A DNA stretch of 48,430 nucleotides from Glandiceps talaboti. Lineage: Eukaryota > Hemichordata > Enteropneusta > Spengelidae. This document shows, piece by piece, positions 22,335-39,431 of the stretch (position 1 is its first letter; each line of letters begins with the position of its first letter). A program made the translations under genes and the position numbers. The DNA lies in the NCBI RefSeq assembly GCF_964340395.1, contig NC_135555.1, forward strand, positions 6,521,501 to 6,569,930, read 5' to 3'. The notes under the pieces were generated by a model. It worked only from the letters and a program-made list of their open reading frames with translations, was not told where the DNA came from and did no database searches.

Positions 22335-25300
22335 TGGCAGGCCAGATGGATACATTTCCATGACTCTTCATCACCAGCCAGAGATCTTCCACCTGATTAA
22401 TTCCACGGTATCTTTACAGCTGTTGGTTTGTACCAGTATTCATGTCATTATATGTAAAAAACTAACAAGAAAATTGATTAATTGTTGCTATGGTGAACAT
22501 TATTATGTCCTAATCAGTACCCATCAAAATTTAACGTACGACATGGTTGTCATAGTAACACGTTCATTAGATGAACTTATTCGCTAGTTTCAGTAAATCA
22601 TCTAAATCTAGGTTTACGAGAGAAGGTGGTCAAGATTGAGTGACGAGGTGGTAGTGTTTCGCAGGGGCGAGCATATCGAACATGACTGGAAGCACAAAAT
22701 AGACCTATACCATAGCATTGCCTTTGACTCCGTGTCGTGATATATTAGTTTTGATACATTCGTTAGGAATTTGTTGGTATGGATTTATGCCAATATTCAA
22801 TTTGTCACTCGTATGCATTTGTGCGAGTATCGTAGTCAACATAGACCGCCCACTGCTCACTTTCCTGTCCTTTCTATGACCCTTTATGTTTAGTGAAGGC
22901 CGACTACAATTCTGGCGGTTTTATATGCAGTCGTCATATTTCTAAAGACAGGAATAACACTGCCATTCGTTACCACCAATAATATTTCTATTGTACAACA
23001 ATTCAACGTCGTCATGGAAGAGTTTTCTTTATCAAATTCCTGTTCGTTATCTTGCTTTACGGTAACCATGACAACTACATCACCGTAAAAGGTGGGCCTA
23101 GGACGAGGTTATTCACCAGATTGCAGCAATTCTGCGTCGTATCTTTTCACAAGTACAATAGACCACATTTCAATAAGATGCCCTTATAATTGAATACAGC
23201 CAGGGACAATGTTTTGTTATCTATCTACACCAGATTATCTGACAAAAGCGTGAATCATTGCTTCAATTCTAATTCTGAATGCTTCAATGATAAAAGATGG
23301 TAATTTGGTTTTGTTCAGGCCGTGTACTACCATCTTGTGTGAAGCTTGTTTTACATTGAATATCCTAATGTAATGTTATACTGCGTCAGAGTCAGTTTAC
23401 ATGTAAACCGAGCAATTCGTTTTGAAATAATGAACTGAAAGCCAATGGGGGGATTAACAATAAACCTTTCATAAAAAACATGCATTTGTATTTTGTGTAT
23501 GTGCATTACAATATAATTGAAGGTGACCCTTTGATGAGGTCACTCTAGTGCACTGTTCGATATACATTCCCAGTGTCTACAGGTCAAACCTTAGTTATTA
23601 GTGGAACGTAAGAACAACAAGAAAGCGCCCACGCAGTGATTCTTAAAATATGCATATACTGTCCCCTTAGAAGGACACATATTAAAAAGACCAAAAAAAT
23701 AAAAAATAAAACCAGGAAGCCGATTAAAGCAAAAAACAATTTTACACCATGATTTCCATTCTATGTCCAGACAGGTATAATTATTAACGATAGTGTACAC
23801 TACACCTCAATGAATAGAGAACAATTTTGACAACTATTTCCAAATTCCCTATTCTATGAAATTGTATATGTAACGCTATACTTTACAGTAAACATAGAAT
23901 TATAATTTGAGAAATATCCACTAAAGATTATATCTATGTACATGGATCATTGATTTTTAGGTACCTAATTGATGCTGATCACATTCAAAGATTATGGAAA
24001 TGCTATTAAGAGTTGAAATCCTGGCAATGTCAAAGGTTAAACATTCAGTGACGTCACTACCAGACAACGGTGATGGAGATTTAATATTCTCGCAAGTCTT
24101 AGTATTTTTTCCCCGGTGTCTACCATTGCCGCAAAAATGCCTTTGGATTTACGACTTTAAATTTCAAAAAAAAAAACCTGAATTTTAGGCTTTTAGAAAG
24201 TGAGCAAATACATGTAAAATAATAGTATACTGTATGTGGCATTGCTTTCACGTGATATGTAAAGTTGCGACTAGATCCAAGGATATCATCTCATTTGAAG
24301 GACGCCCTTTACATGAAGCGGCGAAAGAAGCTGGCAATTTTAATTTATTTTTTTTAAAAATCAGCTTCAACACAATAACATTAGTGTGTAACTGGTAGTA
24401 CTACATGTAAATATTTGTAATGTAATAAAATATAGAAAACTACTGGTATTCCCGCCATTTATCAACTACCTTACTAACATGCATTTATTTTCTAATTTCA
24501 GAGAAAATCGAAAAATTACTTTGTAACTTTAATGTTGCTGTGGATAATGCTCCAAGACCATTACGAACTACACAATCTTGAACTTGGACCAGAAGATATG
24601 TTGAAGGCAGTATATATTTAAACTGTATTGCGATATTGATCATATTGCTCATAGAAACAACTGTGGAACGAAGTCCTTCTCGGATTGTGGATGGAACATT
24701 CGGAATATTAAAACTTACATTTACTTAAACAAGAGAAACGTAAGATGTTAAACTATATCTACGATTTAGATTTTGACCGGATTGGTTGCCGGATATGACG
24801 TTATTGTGTCAAAGGTCATTACTTCTCGAACAGTACCATTTATGTTTGATATTTACAAGTGGTGAAATGCATTGACAAACGCGCCAATCAAAAAGCTATC
24901 AATGACATTTGGACTCTCTTGAAAATTACCATAACAATTTGTTTACTAAATAGAGTCGGCAAATCATACCATGAACACTAACGAAAATGGAACTTTCTGC
25001 GTGTTTCTTGCCGATTGCTGGCCACTAAAACATTTACAAGGAATGCGAGCGTAATTTTAAAAAGTTATGTACGTGAAGAGATGACTGAAGACTTGGATAT
25101 GCTAAGCCACTGCAGTTATAATTCTGGTTGAAAAAAAACTTGCCTTTTTATTTTTTTATTTTGTGTTACAAAATTTGATTTCTACGTGTTTTCATGTGAA
25201 AACAAAACTCTGTAAGAAACAAGGCTTACATGATTTGCGGGGATATACGCAATCTCGTGAGAGAGTGGGTTATTGCCGTGGTTAAAGCTGATAGACATTG

Positions 25301-26085
25301 CATACGGGTATGCTCTGACTGAAACATGATCTCAATCTGTTTCGGTTCTTTTTTTTTCAAATTGTTTATAAAGATCAGACGACAGGCAGAGCATATTGAG
25401 CTGTCAATCATGATGACGTGTGCTTAGATTAATTAGAATATATTGAATACAAAGATAACACTATCTTTAACAGCTGAAAGCTGACTATTAATTTGCAAAT
25501 TGATAATGATTTATCATATATTGTAAATAGATAAAATAAACTAAAGAAATATAGTGTATGAAATTGTCAAGCAATAATATATGCATGTAAATACAGCATT
25601 GCATGCATTTAATAACTGAATTAATCATTATGTGAATTTGCCGAATTTGCCAATGTGTCACGTTTGTAGTTTTAATTATAATTGGCGCATTTTTAGCTGA
25701 GTTGAATTGAAATGTGTATATAAACTGTAAGTGAAGATTGACAAGTGTTAAGTTATGGAATGTTTCTTGTGTGTTTACTATCCGGAAATTACTGTCCTGG
25801 TCTTGGAGAGCAAGTTAGTGACGTGTAGCATATAAGAAACAGGAGTACAATATACAGTACTACTCTACATGTCTGGTGCTGGTCCAACAATTTACGACAG
25901 AGAGAAACTTATGGAAATTGGGTAAAGGCGTTCAATTAAACCTAGTAAACCTTGGTTTAATGTCGGGAAGGTAAAATCTATCTGACTATGTCAAATTGAA
26001 TTTTAAAATTTTGCATATTAAAAACGGAATGACGTTTTATCTGACGATTGCTTATTACCCCATATATTTTCTCCATAGTCTGTAA
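22335..26085. other. Gene-free stretch
   Basis: About 3.7 kb of AT-rich sequence. No exon-like conservation, RNA gene or repeat structure that I can support. Confidence 0.55.
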
Positions 26086-26117
26086 GCCAGACGTCATTTC
26101 CGCCAGACGTCATTTCC
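26086..26117. repeat. 16-bp perfect tandem duplication with ACGTCA sites
   Basis: GCCAGACGTCATTTCC occurs twice head-to-tail, giving two CRE-half-like ACGTCA sites 16 bp apart. Regulation is possible but not shown. Confidence 0.85.
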
Positions 26118-26608
26118 GCTATTGCTACTGAAATAATTAATTAGCCAGTGTCAGTGTGTATAATTATCTACCTTTAGGACTGAAAATACGATGGTATTTG
26201 TTTAAGATATTACCAAACTAAAAGAATTACAAAAGTCATGAAAATACGTCTTTGACATTGTTCATGAAATCTCGAGATATCTTATTGTGTGCTTGTTAAT
26301 ATAGTTGGGTTCCGGTTCCGGTTGGACATAATTCAACAGACCAATGTAAAGTAAGTTATTATTTGAAAAGGTTCATATTCTGTTATAAGTTTCAGAGTTA
26401 TAACTCCAGCTTTCTTGACAAGTAAGGTTGTCACTTGTCACGTACAACTGTAAATGGTTAGCATTATAGTGGTGAACTCAGAGAGTGATATGTGTTTATG
26501 GCATTTCGAACTGAGATGTCGTAGGTGATATTTTCAGACTTGTCGAATTGTCCATGTGATAGTATCTATATTTGCATATTGTTATATGATTATTTGTTAG
26601 GTCGGTTC

Positions 26609-26712
26609 TTCGTTCTAAGGTCATAGAGCACACTGACTTCCGTTCTGAGATCGAAGGGCACGTTGATTCTCCGTTCTCATATCGACTGGGACCTCGACTG
26701 TTCGGTCTCATC
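26609..26712. repeat. Degenerate ~30-bp tandem repeat (3-4 copies)
   Basis: Units beginning TTCGTTCT (26609), TTCCGTTCT (26638), TCTCCGTTCT (26668) and TTCGGTCT (26701) are followed by partly similar GATCGAAGGGCACGTTGAT-type sequence. They are well diverged. Confidence 0.65.
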
Positions 26713-27099
26713 AAATAGAGTAATATGGCAAATCGGTTCTTGTGTAAAGGTATCTGGTTTACGACATGGTGTCTCAACCCAGGTCATTCAGCACAGCTTT
26801 AATACACTGCACTGACATTATTGTCCAAATATGTTCATGTTCAAATGCAAGTAACAATAGTAACAATATGCACCCGAATTGATAATGTTGAGACATATGT
26901 ATCGTTACCTGTAATTTGCATACTGTCATCAAGTAGTTACTGTAACCGCTTTCGTTGTCCTAATATGTCACCTAATCAATAACTTGAGTTTAATTACATA
27001 GGTTAAATAAGCCGCTCACTGATTGTGATCATTGAACCGTTCAGACACTGGTTATCTATTGAAATATGGATACCTTGAAACTGTACTGCCAGTATGATT

Positions 27100-27495
27100 T
27101 ATATTGGTGTCTACACTTGTAGGTCTATATCTATATACATTACACACTTGGCCTATGTGTACATGCATTGTATTCTACCCTTGGTCTACAAGTATACACA
27201 TTGTACGCATACACTGCACTTTCATGTAACTGTATCCACTGAATGTATACACTTGGCATCCGTGTGTGTACATTGTCTGTATAGACTGGCCTACATGTAT
27301 ATGTATATATATATATACTAGGCCTACATGTATGCACACATTTGACCAATAAATATACATATATATATAGTGTATATCTACACTAGCCCTACACATATAT
27401 ATACAGTGTGTGTATACACTGGGCCCAGGAGAATGTACAACAACTGTCTATACACTTGGCCTGCATGTTTATACATTGTATTTACAATTATATAC
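27100..27495. repeat. Degenerate ~30-45 bp minisatellite (TACACTTGGCCTACATGTAT-type)
   Basis: Variants of TACACTTGGCC or TACACTGGGCC followed by TACATGTAT and ATACATTGTA recur irregularly, with an AT-dinucleotide stretch near 27300-27320. Copies are diverged and spacing varies. Confidence 0.65.
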
Positions 27496-31492
<3,997 letters not shown>

Positions 31493-31940
31493 CCCATCTC
31501 TGTACGAGAGAGAAAGAGAGTGAGAACATGTCATCTGTAAGTGTCTTCTCATAATTTCCTTTGTAAGGTATACGCAGTCCGTAATGTACATTAATGTCGT
31601 TTGTATACCGACAATGACCAACAGGAGACAGCCATGTTAATTGGCTGGCAAACTAAGATAATGGAGTACTGAACATCATATCCTGTTGCGCACTGCTTTA
31701 AATTAAAAAGAAAGCTAATGTTCTATTTTCAAATGACAGCAACCGCCATACAAAGTTGAGTGACTGGCCATTTTATATACGTATTGAGAGGAAAGTACAC
31801 AATGGTATGAGGTGTTATCGTTAGACCGAGATATACACAGGCGTTACATTTTACAAAATTAATTTAAGTGAATTAATAAAAGAGCGTAAAAGCAGCACAC
31901 ATTCTTAATGAAATCAAGACTCTAATATATACATTCATGC

Positions 31941-31945
31941 ATGCA

Positions 31946-32008
<63 letters not shown>

Positions 32009-32209
32009 ATGTCTGTATGTATGTATGTATGTATGTATGTATGTATGTATGTATGTGTGTGTATGTATGTGTATGTATGTATGTATGTATGTATGTATGT
32101 ATGTATGTATGTATGTATGTATGTATGTATGTATGTATGTGTGTGTGTGTATGTATGCATGTATGTATGTGTGTGTGTGTGTATGTGTGTATGTATGTAT
32201 GTATGTATG

Positions 32210-32238
<29 letters not shown>
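31941..32238. repeat. Compound (TGTC)n then (GTAT)n microsatellite
   Basis: About 60 bp of CTGT/TGTC repeats (31946-32007) turns into (GTAT)n with several GTGTGT interruptions, ending near 32238. The two blocks differ by one base per unit. Confidence 0.97.
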
Positions 32239-32240
<2 letters not shown>

Positions 32241-33095
32241 TGCCCATTTTGGGTTGTCGTACGGAGAGAAAATTGAACGGAATGAATTACCAAAGCAATT
32301 AGTATCAAATATATACTGTAAAGCTACTTGATCCAGAAGTATGACATTGAATGATTTGTTCGGACTAAAAGATTTGTGATGTGATGTAGAACAATGTATA
32401 AATCAATAAATTACTATTCTAGAATCAATTATAACATGAGAAATGTTATAATGGCTTCTTCAGACAGAGTTAAAATGTAACACGAGGCATAAGTATTCTT
32501 CAGAATCCTTTATAACTTGGAGGACTGTTTAAAAAACTATATTATAATGGTGTTGGGTCAAATATACAGTACCTTTAAATGAACAAATGTACATGAGATC
32601 GATCAATGGCTTACTACAGTGACAGATATTGAAACGTTGTTATACATCAAAGTCTATTCACCAAACACACTCGTTAGTCTTGATGTGTAACACCGGTACA
32701 GTTCGTTTGAATACAAAGTCTCTAAGATCTGTCACGACTCAGCCATTAAAACGAAGACGAACAGGAAAGATTGAATGGATTACAGTTCACCTTTCACCAG
32801 TTGGATACTGTCGTAGTCAAAACAGTTCATGGCAAGAATTGTGTCATTTCCATAATCATAATCGAACATAGCAGTTGTTTTCTATATTAATACAAGCAGT
32901 TCAGGGTGACGGAATAAAGTTGAGCCAGTTACTTTTGAAAACTTTATAATAAAATTGAAATTTTAAAAAAACCAATACACAAAATATAAATGTAATTATA
33001 TACCTGAAAATGTGTAAGTTATCAAAGCATCATGGTGAATTGAACAAATGTTTCTCTGATAAAACAATTCTCAGACTGTTAACTCAATGCAGGTT
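32239..33095. other. Non-coding spacer
   Basis: No gene or structured element is recognised. Confidence 0.55.
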
Positions 33096-33174
33096 ACGGG
33101 TTGGCCTGCCCTTGCCTAACTGAACATAACCTAACCTAGTCTAGCCTAGCCTAGCCTAACCTAACCCAACCCGT
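33096..33174. repeat. CCTAA/CCTAG pentamer cluster inside short inverted repeat
   Basis: Pentamers CCTAA and CCTAG recur between about 33129 and 33167. The block is bracketed by a perfect 9-bp inverted repeat, ACGGGTTGG (33096-33104) and CCAACCCGT (33166-33174). It resembles degenerate telomere-type pentamers but is too short and mixed to call interstitial telomere. Confidence 0.6.
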
Positions 33175-33610
33175 CGTTATAGGTCCATGCCATAGAGAAA
33201 TGATGTAAATAGGTTTTGGCATAGTGTGTCGATAGCGCTATAGAGTTATCATTATGTCTCTCGTGGCGTCGTAGGTGGTCTAAATCAAGACTAGAGTCGA
33301 ATTTGCATTCACATGGACACCACAGTAAGTCATATGACGCAAGCATCAATGTGATTGCCTGTTGATGGAGAGAGACTGACTAAGGCTATTTACTGTATGT
33401 TGTGGGACTTTCATGACCATGTCAATATTTTACCCGTAATTACACCGTTGTGTGACCCAGTGTTAAATTGAAACAACGAGTTAAGTATTAAATGCCGCAG
33501 GTAGGATGCAAATATTGTTTTCCATCTTTTTTCTTTTATTAATATTATTTTGTTAAAATCTATCCAGTTTTGTAGCAGGATGTGTGTTTCGCGATCACTC
33601 ACTATCAATA

Positions 33611-33890
33611 GCCCCGTCTACACGGCAGTAAATATCCTACCTGAGGTAGGATTCAGGATAGTTTGAAGCCCGTGTAGACGTAAACACGTCCTGAACCTGT
33701 CCTGAAACTGTCCTGACTTAGGACACCTTTGCGAGGTTTCCTGAAACCCTCCTGACTTCGTCCTATGTACTGTCAGGACGGAAGGCGCGACATCTCCACT
33801 GTAACCTTCCTACGTGTAGACACAAATCTATCCTACCTCAGGTAGGACTTGGGACTGCCTCAGGTAGGGCGACCTACGTGTAGATGGGGC
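33611..33890. mobile_element. MITE-like non-autonomous DNA transposon, 280 bp
   Basis: The terminal inverted repeats begin GCCCCGTCTACACG (33611-33624) and end CGTGTAGATGGGGC (33877-33890), 13 of 14 complementary. Inside both ends is a second matching segment containing CCTACCTGAGGTAGGA or its near copy. A TA dinucleotide flanks each end (33609-33610 and 33891-33892), compatible with a TA target duplication; AAT on both sides is an alternative reading with one more base of repeat. The interior is GC-richer than its surroundings, full of TCCTGA motifs, with no ORF. The superfamily is not assigned. Confidence 0.85.
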
Positions 33891-36800
33891 TAATAAATGG
33901 ATGGAATAGAACGCCCACACGTACCACACGATGGTATTCGAAATCATTAATTAAGGAGGATACAACCAAATTCCTTGGCAGTCTAACAGATGTATGCCGT
34001 TGCGAAGAAGACGCCAAGGTCGTATGAATACTACGTAACGTGAGGCGAATATCTAATTTATTGGGACATTGACTTCATAGCCTGATAACCGTTGGTTGAA
34101 CCCAGTGTCCAAGCATTCAAATCTCGCGATAGTTGACGTGACACAGTACTATATACGTCAATTGGATTTAGTTATAGATTACATTATTACCTTGGCGATT
34201 CCATGCTAAACGATATCATCCCTGGCCATTGATGTTATATATAAACTTGTATGCATGGTAAATATATGTGCCACTTGCTCGTTAAAAGGACAGAAAAAAA
34301 TATACACACTGTCATAAATATTTTATGCGGACTGATGTCTTTTCATTCTGTACGGGGTTTTTTTTCAAAAGAACACGTGTTTACATTGTATAGATGTGTG
34401 TACATACGATGTGGTTCAAATGTTTGATAGCATTAACGTTGTGTGAACGTGAACGAAATTATTTCCTAACGTTGAGGTATTTAAGGGGCAGTCAATAGTA
34501 ACTGAAAGGGTGGCCATGTTTTACACAATTTTATCTTTTTCAGTGAAGAAAATTGTCATTGCTAAAATTCCAGTTCACACACCAACTCCTCACGATATTT
34601 ACCAAAATGACACCACTGAAAAATCATACGCCCTCCGATAGCTCCAACTATTCATAAGTTTATTTATTTATTTTTTGGTGGTATGCATGATTCATTGTTC
34701 ATTTGGAGTGATAATCTATCAGAAGTCAAGATGCAAGGTAAAATGTTATTGTAACTGACACCTAAGTGGTAATTATAAGATTAAATACATTTTCAGTTGG
34801 ATAAGTGTGAAGATCAAAAATGGACAAGATGTCTTTATTTAGTAAGAGTGAATATTTTGCCGGAACAGAACACTGGCCAGGGAAAGGGAGAACGCGACGT
34901 TAAAAATATGAATAAATTAAAAATAAATGAAAATCAAATCACTAATCACATGCTTCCTACTCCCTGTGGTCTCAGATTGTCATCTAGTCTTTCACTAATG
35001 GCGTTCATCAATGAATTCATGAATATTAATCGAGATATTTTGTACAACAGTTGCATGTGTTAAACCTTTAATCGGGTTTATGTTAATTTGTTATCTTCTT
35101 TTCCCTTCCGACAAAGTCCAAAGATTTCACCAACATTTCAACAACATAATTAATTAATGTGACACGACGAAACATCAACTTGAACGGCAGGACAGCAACT
35201 CCATGGCAACGGTGAATTAAAAAAAATAAATAAAAGTAAGATATTTCCGCAATTTAAATCATTATCTTTTCTTTACAAGTATGGATATTTCATATTTTGC
35301 TACTCAACTCGACACATCGTTGATGTACATATTATTTCAAAGTTTCACTCAATTAATCGCTTTAACTACACATTAAACATATAACCAAAACTTCGTTTCA
35401 TGTTACACTCCGTTAAGAGTATTATTTCAATAGTTTTGGTGTATCAAACAGATGCATCTTGTGGACTCAAAGACGCAAGAACACTTTTAAATTGTCATAT
35501 TAACACACATCAAACAATTTTACCAAGAATGTTGAAAAAGACGTACGTTTTAAAATGACATACGCGAAGAGATTCTTTTTTGAATATGTTCTATACGTTA
35601 TGGACTGACTCCTGTATATCTTAGCTTTATTTTGATGTTGCATTTTTCAGTCAAAAAAGTGTGTGTGTGTGTGTGTGCATAAGTTCAGCAACCCTATACA
35701 AGCAAAGAATCCACGGTTCTCAGTCACGGTATGGTGACCTCCCGAGTTTAATGATCTAAAGCAAAATGATTAATTGAATTGTCAATACGGTCTGGAATCA
35801 ATTTACCTGGGACAAAAAGTGAATAGTATCGTCAAGGTTTTCATTACATAACATGTCTGTTACACATCAAGGGAACATGGGACGTAACACCATGGAACTC
35901 GTGGAATTCAGTATGCATAAAGAGCAATATAATCCTTAATATCTGTGTATTGATATGCAGGGGAATAGCCTAATTTATAGTGTGGCTTACGACCTCTCAA
36001 GGTCGAACTCTTCCGCCGCCAACCCTTCCGTACAACCTCGGTTAGCAAAATCCATACTTTGGTTAGATATGTAGCCTGCATTATTGTGATGGACTGTATA
36101 TCAGCAGACAGAGGGTAGCGAAAGGATGTTCTGTTTTTTTCCCTCCAAGTCTGCAAACAGAGCACAGTTTGATGGATGATCTCGCCAGTGAAAATATTCA
36201 TTTATGAATTCGATACAAAGTAATGTTGTGTTTTAGGGAATGATATGATTGCAGTTTTATACTATAATTTAAGAATCTTGTGACGAAAACCTAGCATTTA
36301 TAATAAATTTAATTTTGATACTCAGGTTAAAAAAATATTTTCAGTTAAGTTAATGGTGAGTATAGTAATGTCGTTTTGGAAACAACTTATTTTTACCACA
36401 GAATCTTTTGATGTTGTACTTTAACAAAATCGTCACAGTAATTACAACAATTGATACACTGATTTATCTATTGTTCATCCTCTTTAGTGTTATTGACTTT
36501 TCTCTGACTTTGAATGTACAAATCACTCCTCTCACTTCATTACACCTAGTATGAAAAATTAATTCATGATCAGCGTAGGTCATACATAATCATGAAACAG
36601 GGACAACGTCCTTTTTCATCGCGCCATGCCAAATGACCATGAGAATTACTGGGCTATTTATTAATCTAGACACCCATAAAGTTGTTGTTTTAAAAAGCGG
36701 GGTCACACTCGAGTAAATTTGCTTACCTCTGACATGTCGTGTTAATTCAGGTATGTATTAATAAACGCGGCTACAGACTGTCTTGTGTCCAGAACATTAT

Positions 36801-39263
36801 TTTTTTCTCAAAAAGTAGAATGTGCCATGGGGACCAATTTCCCGTGAAAATCAAATTTATTCAAAGCTCTCCAAACTTTATTCCTGATTCTTTTTAAATG
36901 ATAAAAGAAACTTGGGAATCACCATCTTGTTTTCAAGGTAATCGACAAACTGATATTTCCCACAGTTGAGGGTGTTTATGAAATAAGGACATAAGACTTA
37001 TCTAGTTAGAGCTACCGTATTCGGCGCCGGCCATATTGGATTCTAAAATGCGTTAATTTTGATAACATTTTGACTTCTATTTTAAACATTCGCAAGGTTA
37101 ACCCTAAATGTTTTCTTGATTTTAACTCAGAATGGGTAGGAATTTTTAGCAGAAGTTTGAGATTTTAGTTTTCGAGAGGCATTCCACTTTACCAGCGTGG
37201 AATGCACACGGTCTGAATATACCTCGGCAAATAACAGCGCATTAAGGACATTCCGTTCCATTGAGTGTTTTTGAGGACTTTGTCATTATAGTCTACTTGT
37301 AAAGAAATGAAGTAATGTAGTGTACCATTCCTAGGTTACATATGAGATATTTGTATCCATGATGTCAAGGACAATTAATTCATACGAATAAATTTCCTAA
37401 ATATTTGTTTTGTCAGAAAACAATCAGGCCAATTTAAAAGTAAATAATTATGTATGACATAATCAAATATTGTTCAAAAACTGACGTTTTTATATATTCT
37501 GTACGTTCTTCACTTTCGCTTTATCATTTTAAAATGTCCTTGTCTAGTTCATATTACCAGTAACTTTGCACAATTGTAGGGCTAGGGTCATTGAAGAAGA
37601 ACTTCGTGAAGTATGTATCAGTTACAGCTAGCTTCAGAACACACAATCTCACCATAACTAGGTTTTGCTTTGTCGGCACATCCAATGCAACAAAGTCTAT
37701 GGTTTATTGGTCATCATTATCACCAAATTTGACAAATGATTCGAATCATATGTATGCGATCATGACAAAAGTGCATTTTTAGAAAGAGAAATGTATCTGA
37801 TAACAGAGTTGGAATGATTTAGATATAATTGCCTGCAATCCGTGGAACCTGGATTGAGATGAACTATGCAAAGTAGATACGAGTCATTGTTCTTTCTTTC
37901 CATAACACCATGCTGTGCAACCTGTGTACAGAGCAGACGCAAATGACTACTAAATCCAGAGAGAATCTTTCTCTCATCGCAAAATAGAGCTCGTCTCTCC
38001 TCATCCAATACGGCAAGAAGCAATTAATTAAACGACTACTTACAATCATGCGGTCATTACATCGCAAACGAAAACGTAGACATGAACTGTTGCACGATTT
38101 ACAATGAGACAGTTTGGTTGAGCAGAAAATTGTAATTACTTCAACGCACGCAGAGACCTTTAGTATCAGATAGTATGTGATAGTATGCTAAAGGGCTAGA
38201 ACTGTTGCAGATTTTAAATTATTTGAAAACAGAGAGGATCCTGATATATTCCTTGTGAAAATAAGACAGACTATAAATATTCTGTTATCATTACTGTATC
38301 ACAGTAAGCTTACGTAAAAAACAGTGCAACAAATTCCACGAATTCAGGATTTAGGACATAATCTGCAAAGAGATAATATATGTATAACCGAGCATTGCTC
38401 TACAAAGTGTTTTGAAGACATAATTTGATATCGGAAATGATACTCATCCCTTGTGCATACGAATGACAATATGACCAATATCACATTATCTGTGTTTCCA
38501 TGGTAACCAAGAATTCCGACGTTGACAGAATGGGCACGTGGTGAACACGTTTCCATTTAGTGTTATTACCAGGGCAGCTATGCCTATGTAGGTAAACAGA
38601 CTGTCGGACATGTTCCTGTAATTACAAGCATTCCGGTTCAGAGTATCAGTACACGGTGTATGGAAATTAAACACCAAAATAGCTCACACACCGGGGGGTA
38701 ACACATGGCTGGTTTAAAATTTCTTGTTGACATACACTCTCTGAAATACTAAATATCATCACTCTATTTCTTGAGTAAGTATATATGCGCAGATGTTGGA
38801 GTGCAGGTATGTAATAATCTTTTGTTTATATACTGGATAGTTCTTATCCTTTTTGTCATGTAGGTATATTATATGTATATGTCTGTCTATTTGTGTATTG
38901 TCGATGTTGTAGTCTTTACGTGTATATGTGCTAGAAACCGAACCATTTCACTCCTCTTCTTTACATAACTGAATGAATTTAGTTTCTTAAGTTAACTTAT
39001 ATAGACCGCAGGTGTAAAATTTAACATGTGAATTCAAAGAACAACACACTACTAATAGCATACATATCAACTACCTTTGATTGACACAGGCATTTTATAG
39101 TTCTAGTAGGCAATTGTGAAATCAGTGATTAAAGCTAATCTGGTTCATCGATTTAAGACCTAGGAGGTCATGATTTACACTCATATAGAGATAACACTAT
39201 ATATGTGGAATTGAAATGAGAGTCGTTCTTTTTGATGTCTTATCCGCTTTGTCATTTTGAGTA
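33891..39263. other. Gene-free stretch
   Basis: About 5.4 kb with no identifiable gene. The minus ORF at 35908-36201 (97 aa) has a basic segment (about residues 60-75) but no recognisable family. A short (GT)n lies at about 35659-35678. Confidence 0.5.
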
Positions 39264-39420
39264 GTACGTGTACATTACTAGTAATTGCGTCTACAACTGG
39301 AGAGAAGTGGGATGGACGGTACCCTGGGTTGTACGTGTACATTACTAGTAATTGCGGCTACAACTGGAGAGAAGTGGGATGGACGGTACGTACCCTGGGT
39401 TGTACGTGTGCATTACTAGT
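39264..39420. repeat. 67-bp tandem repeat, ~2.3 copies
   Basis: GTACGTGTACATTACTAGTA starts at 39264 and 39331, and GTACGTGTGCATTACTAGTA at 39402. Copies one and two are nearly identical, except that copy two has an extra GTAC before CCCTGGGTT. It abuts the 35-bp array that follows. Confidence 0.93.
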
Positions 39421-39431
39421 ACTTACTGTAG

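Noticed and set aside
33129-33167. Interstitial telomere
   Set aside because: The pentamers are mixed CCTAA and CCTAG over only ~40 bp, and are not a pure metazoan TTAGGG or arthropod TTAGG array.
35908-36201. 97-aa minus-strand ORF as a gene
   Set aside because: No recognised domain and no sign of splice structure; a chance ORF of this length is expected in this much sequence.
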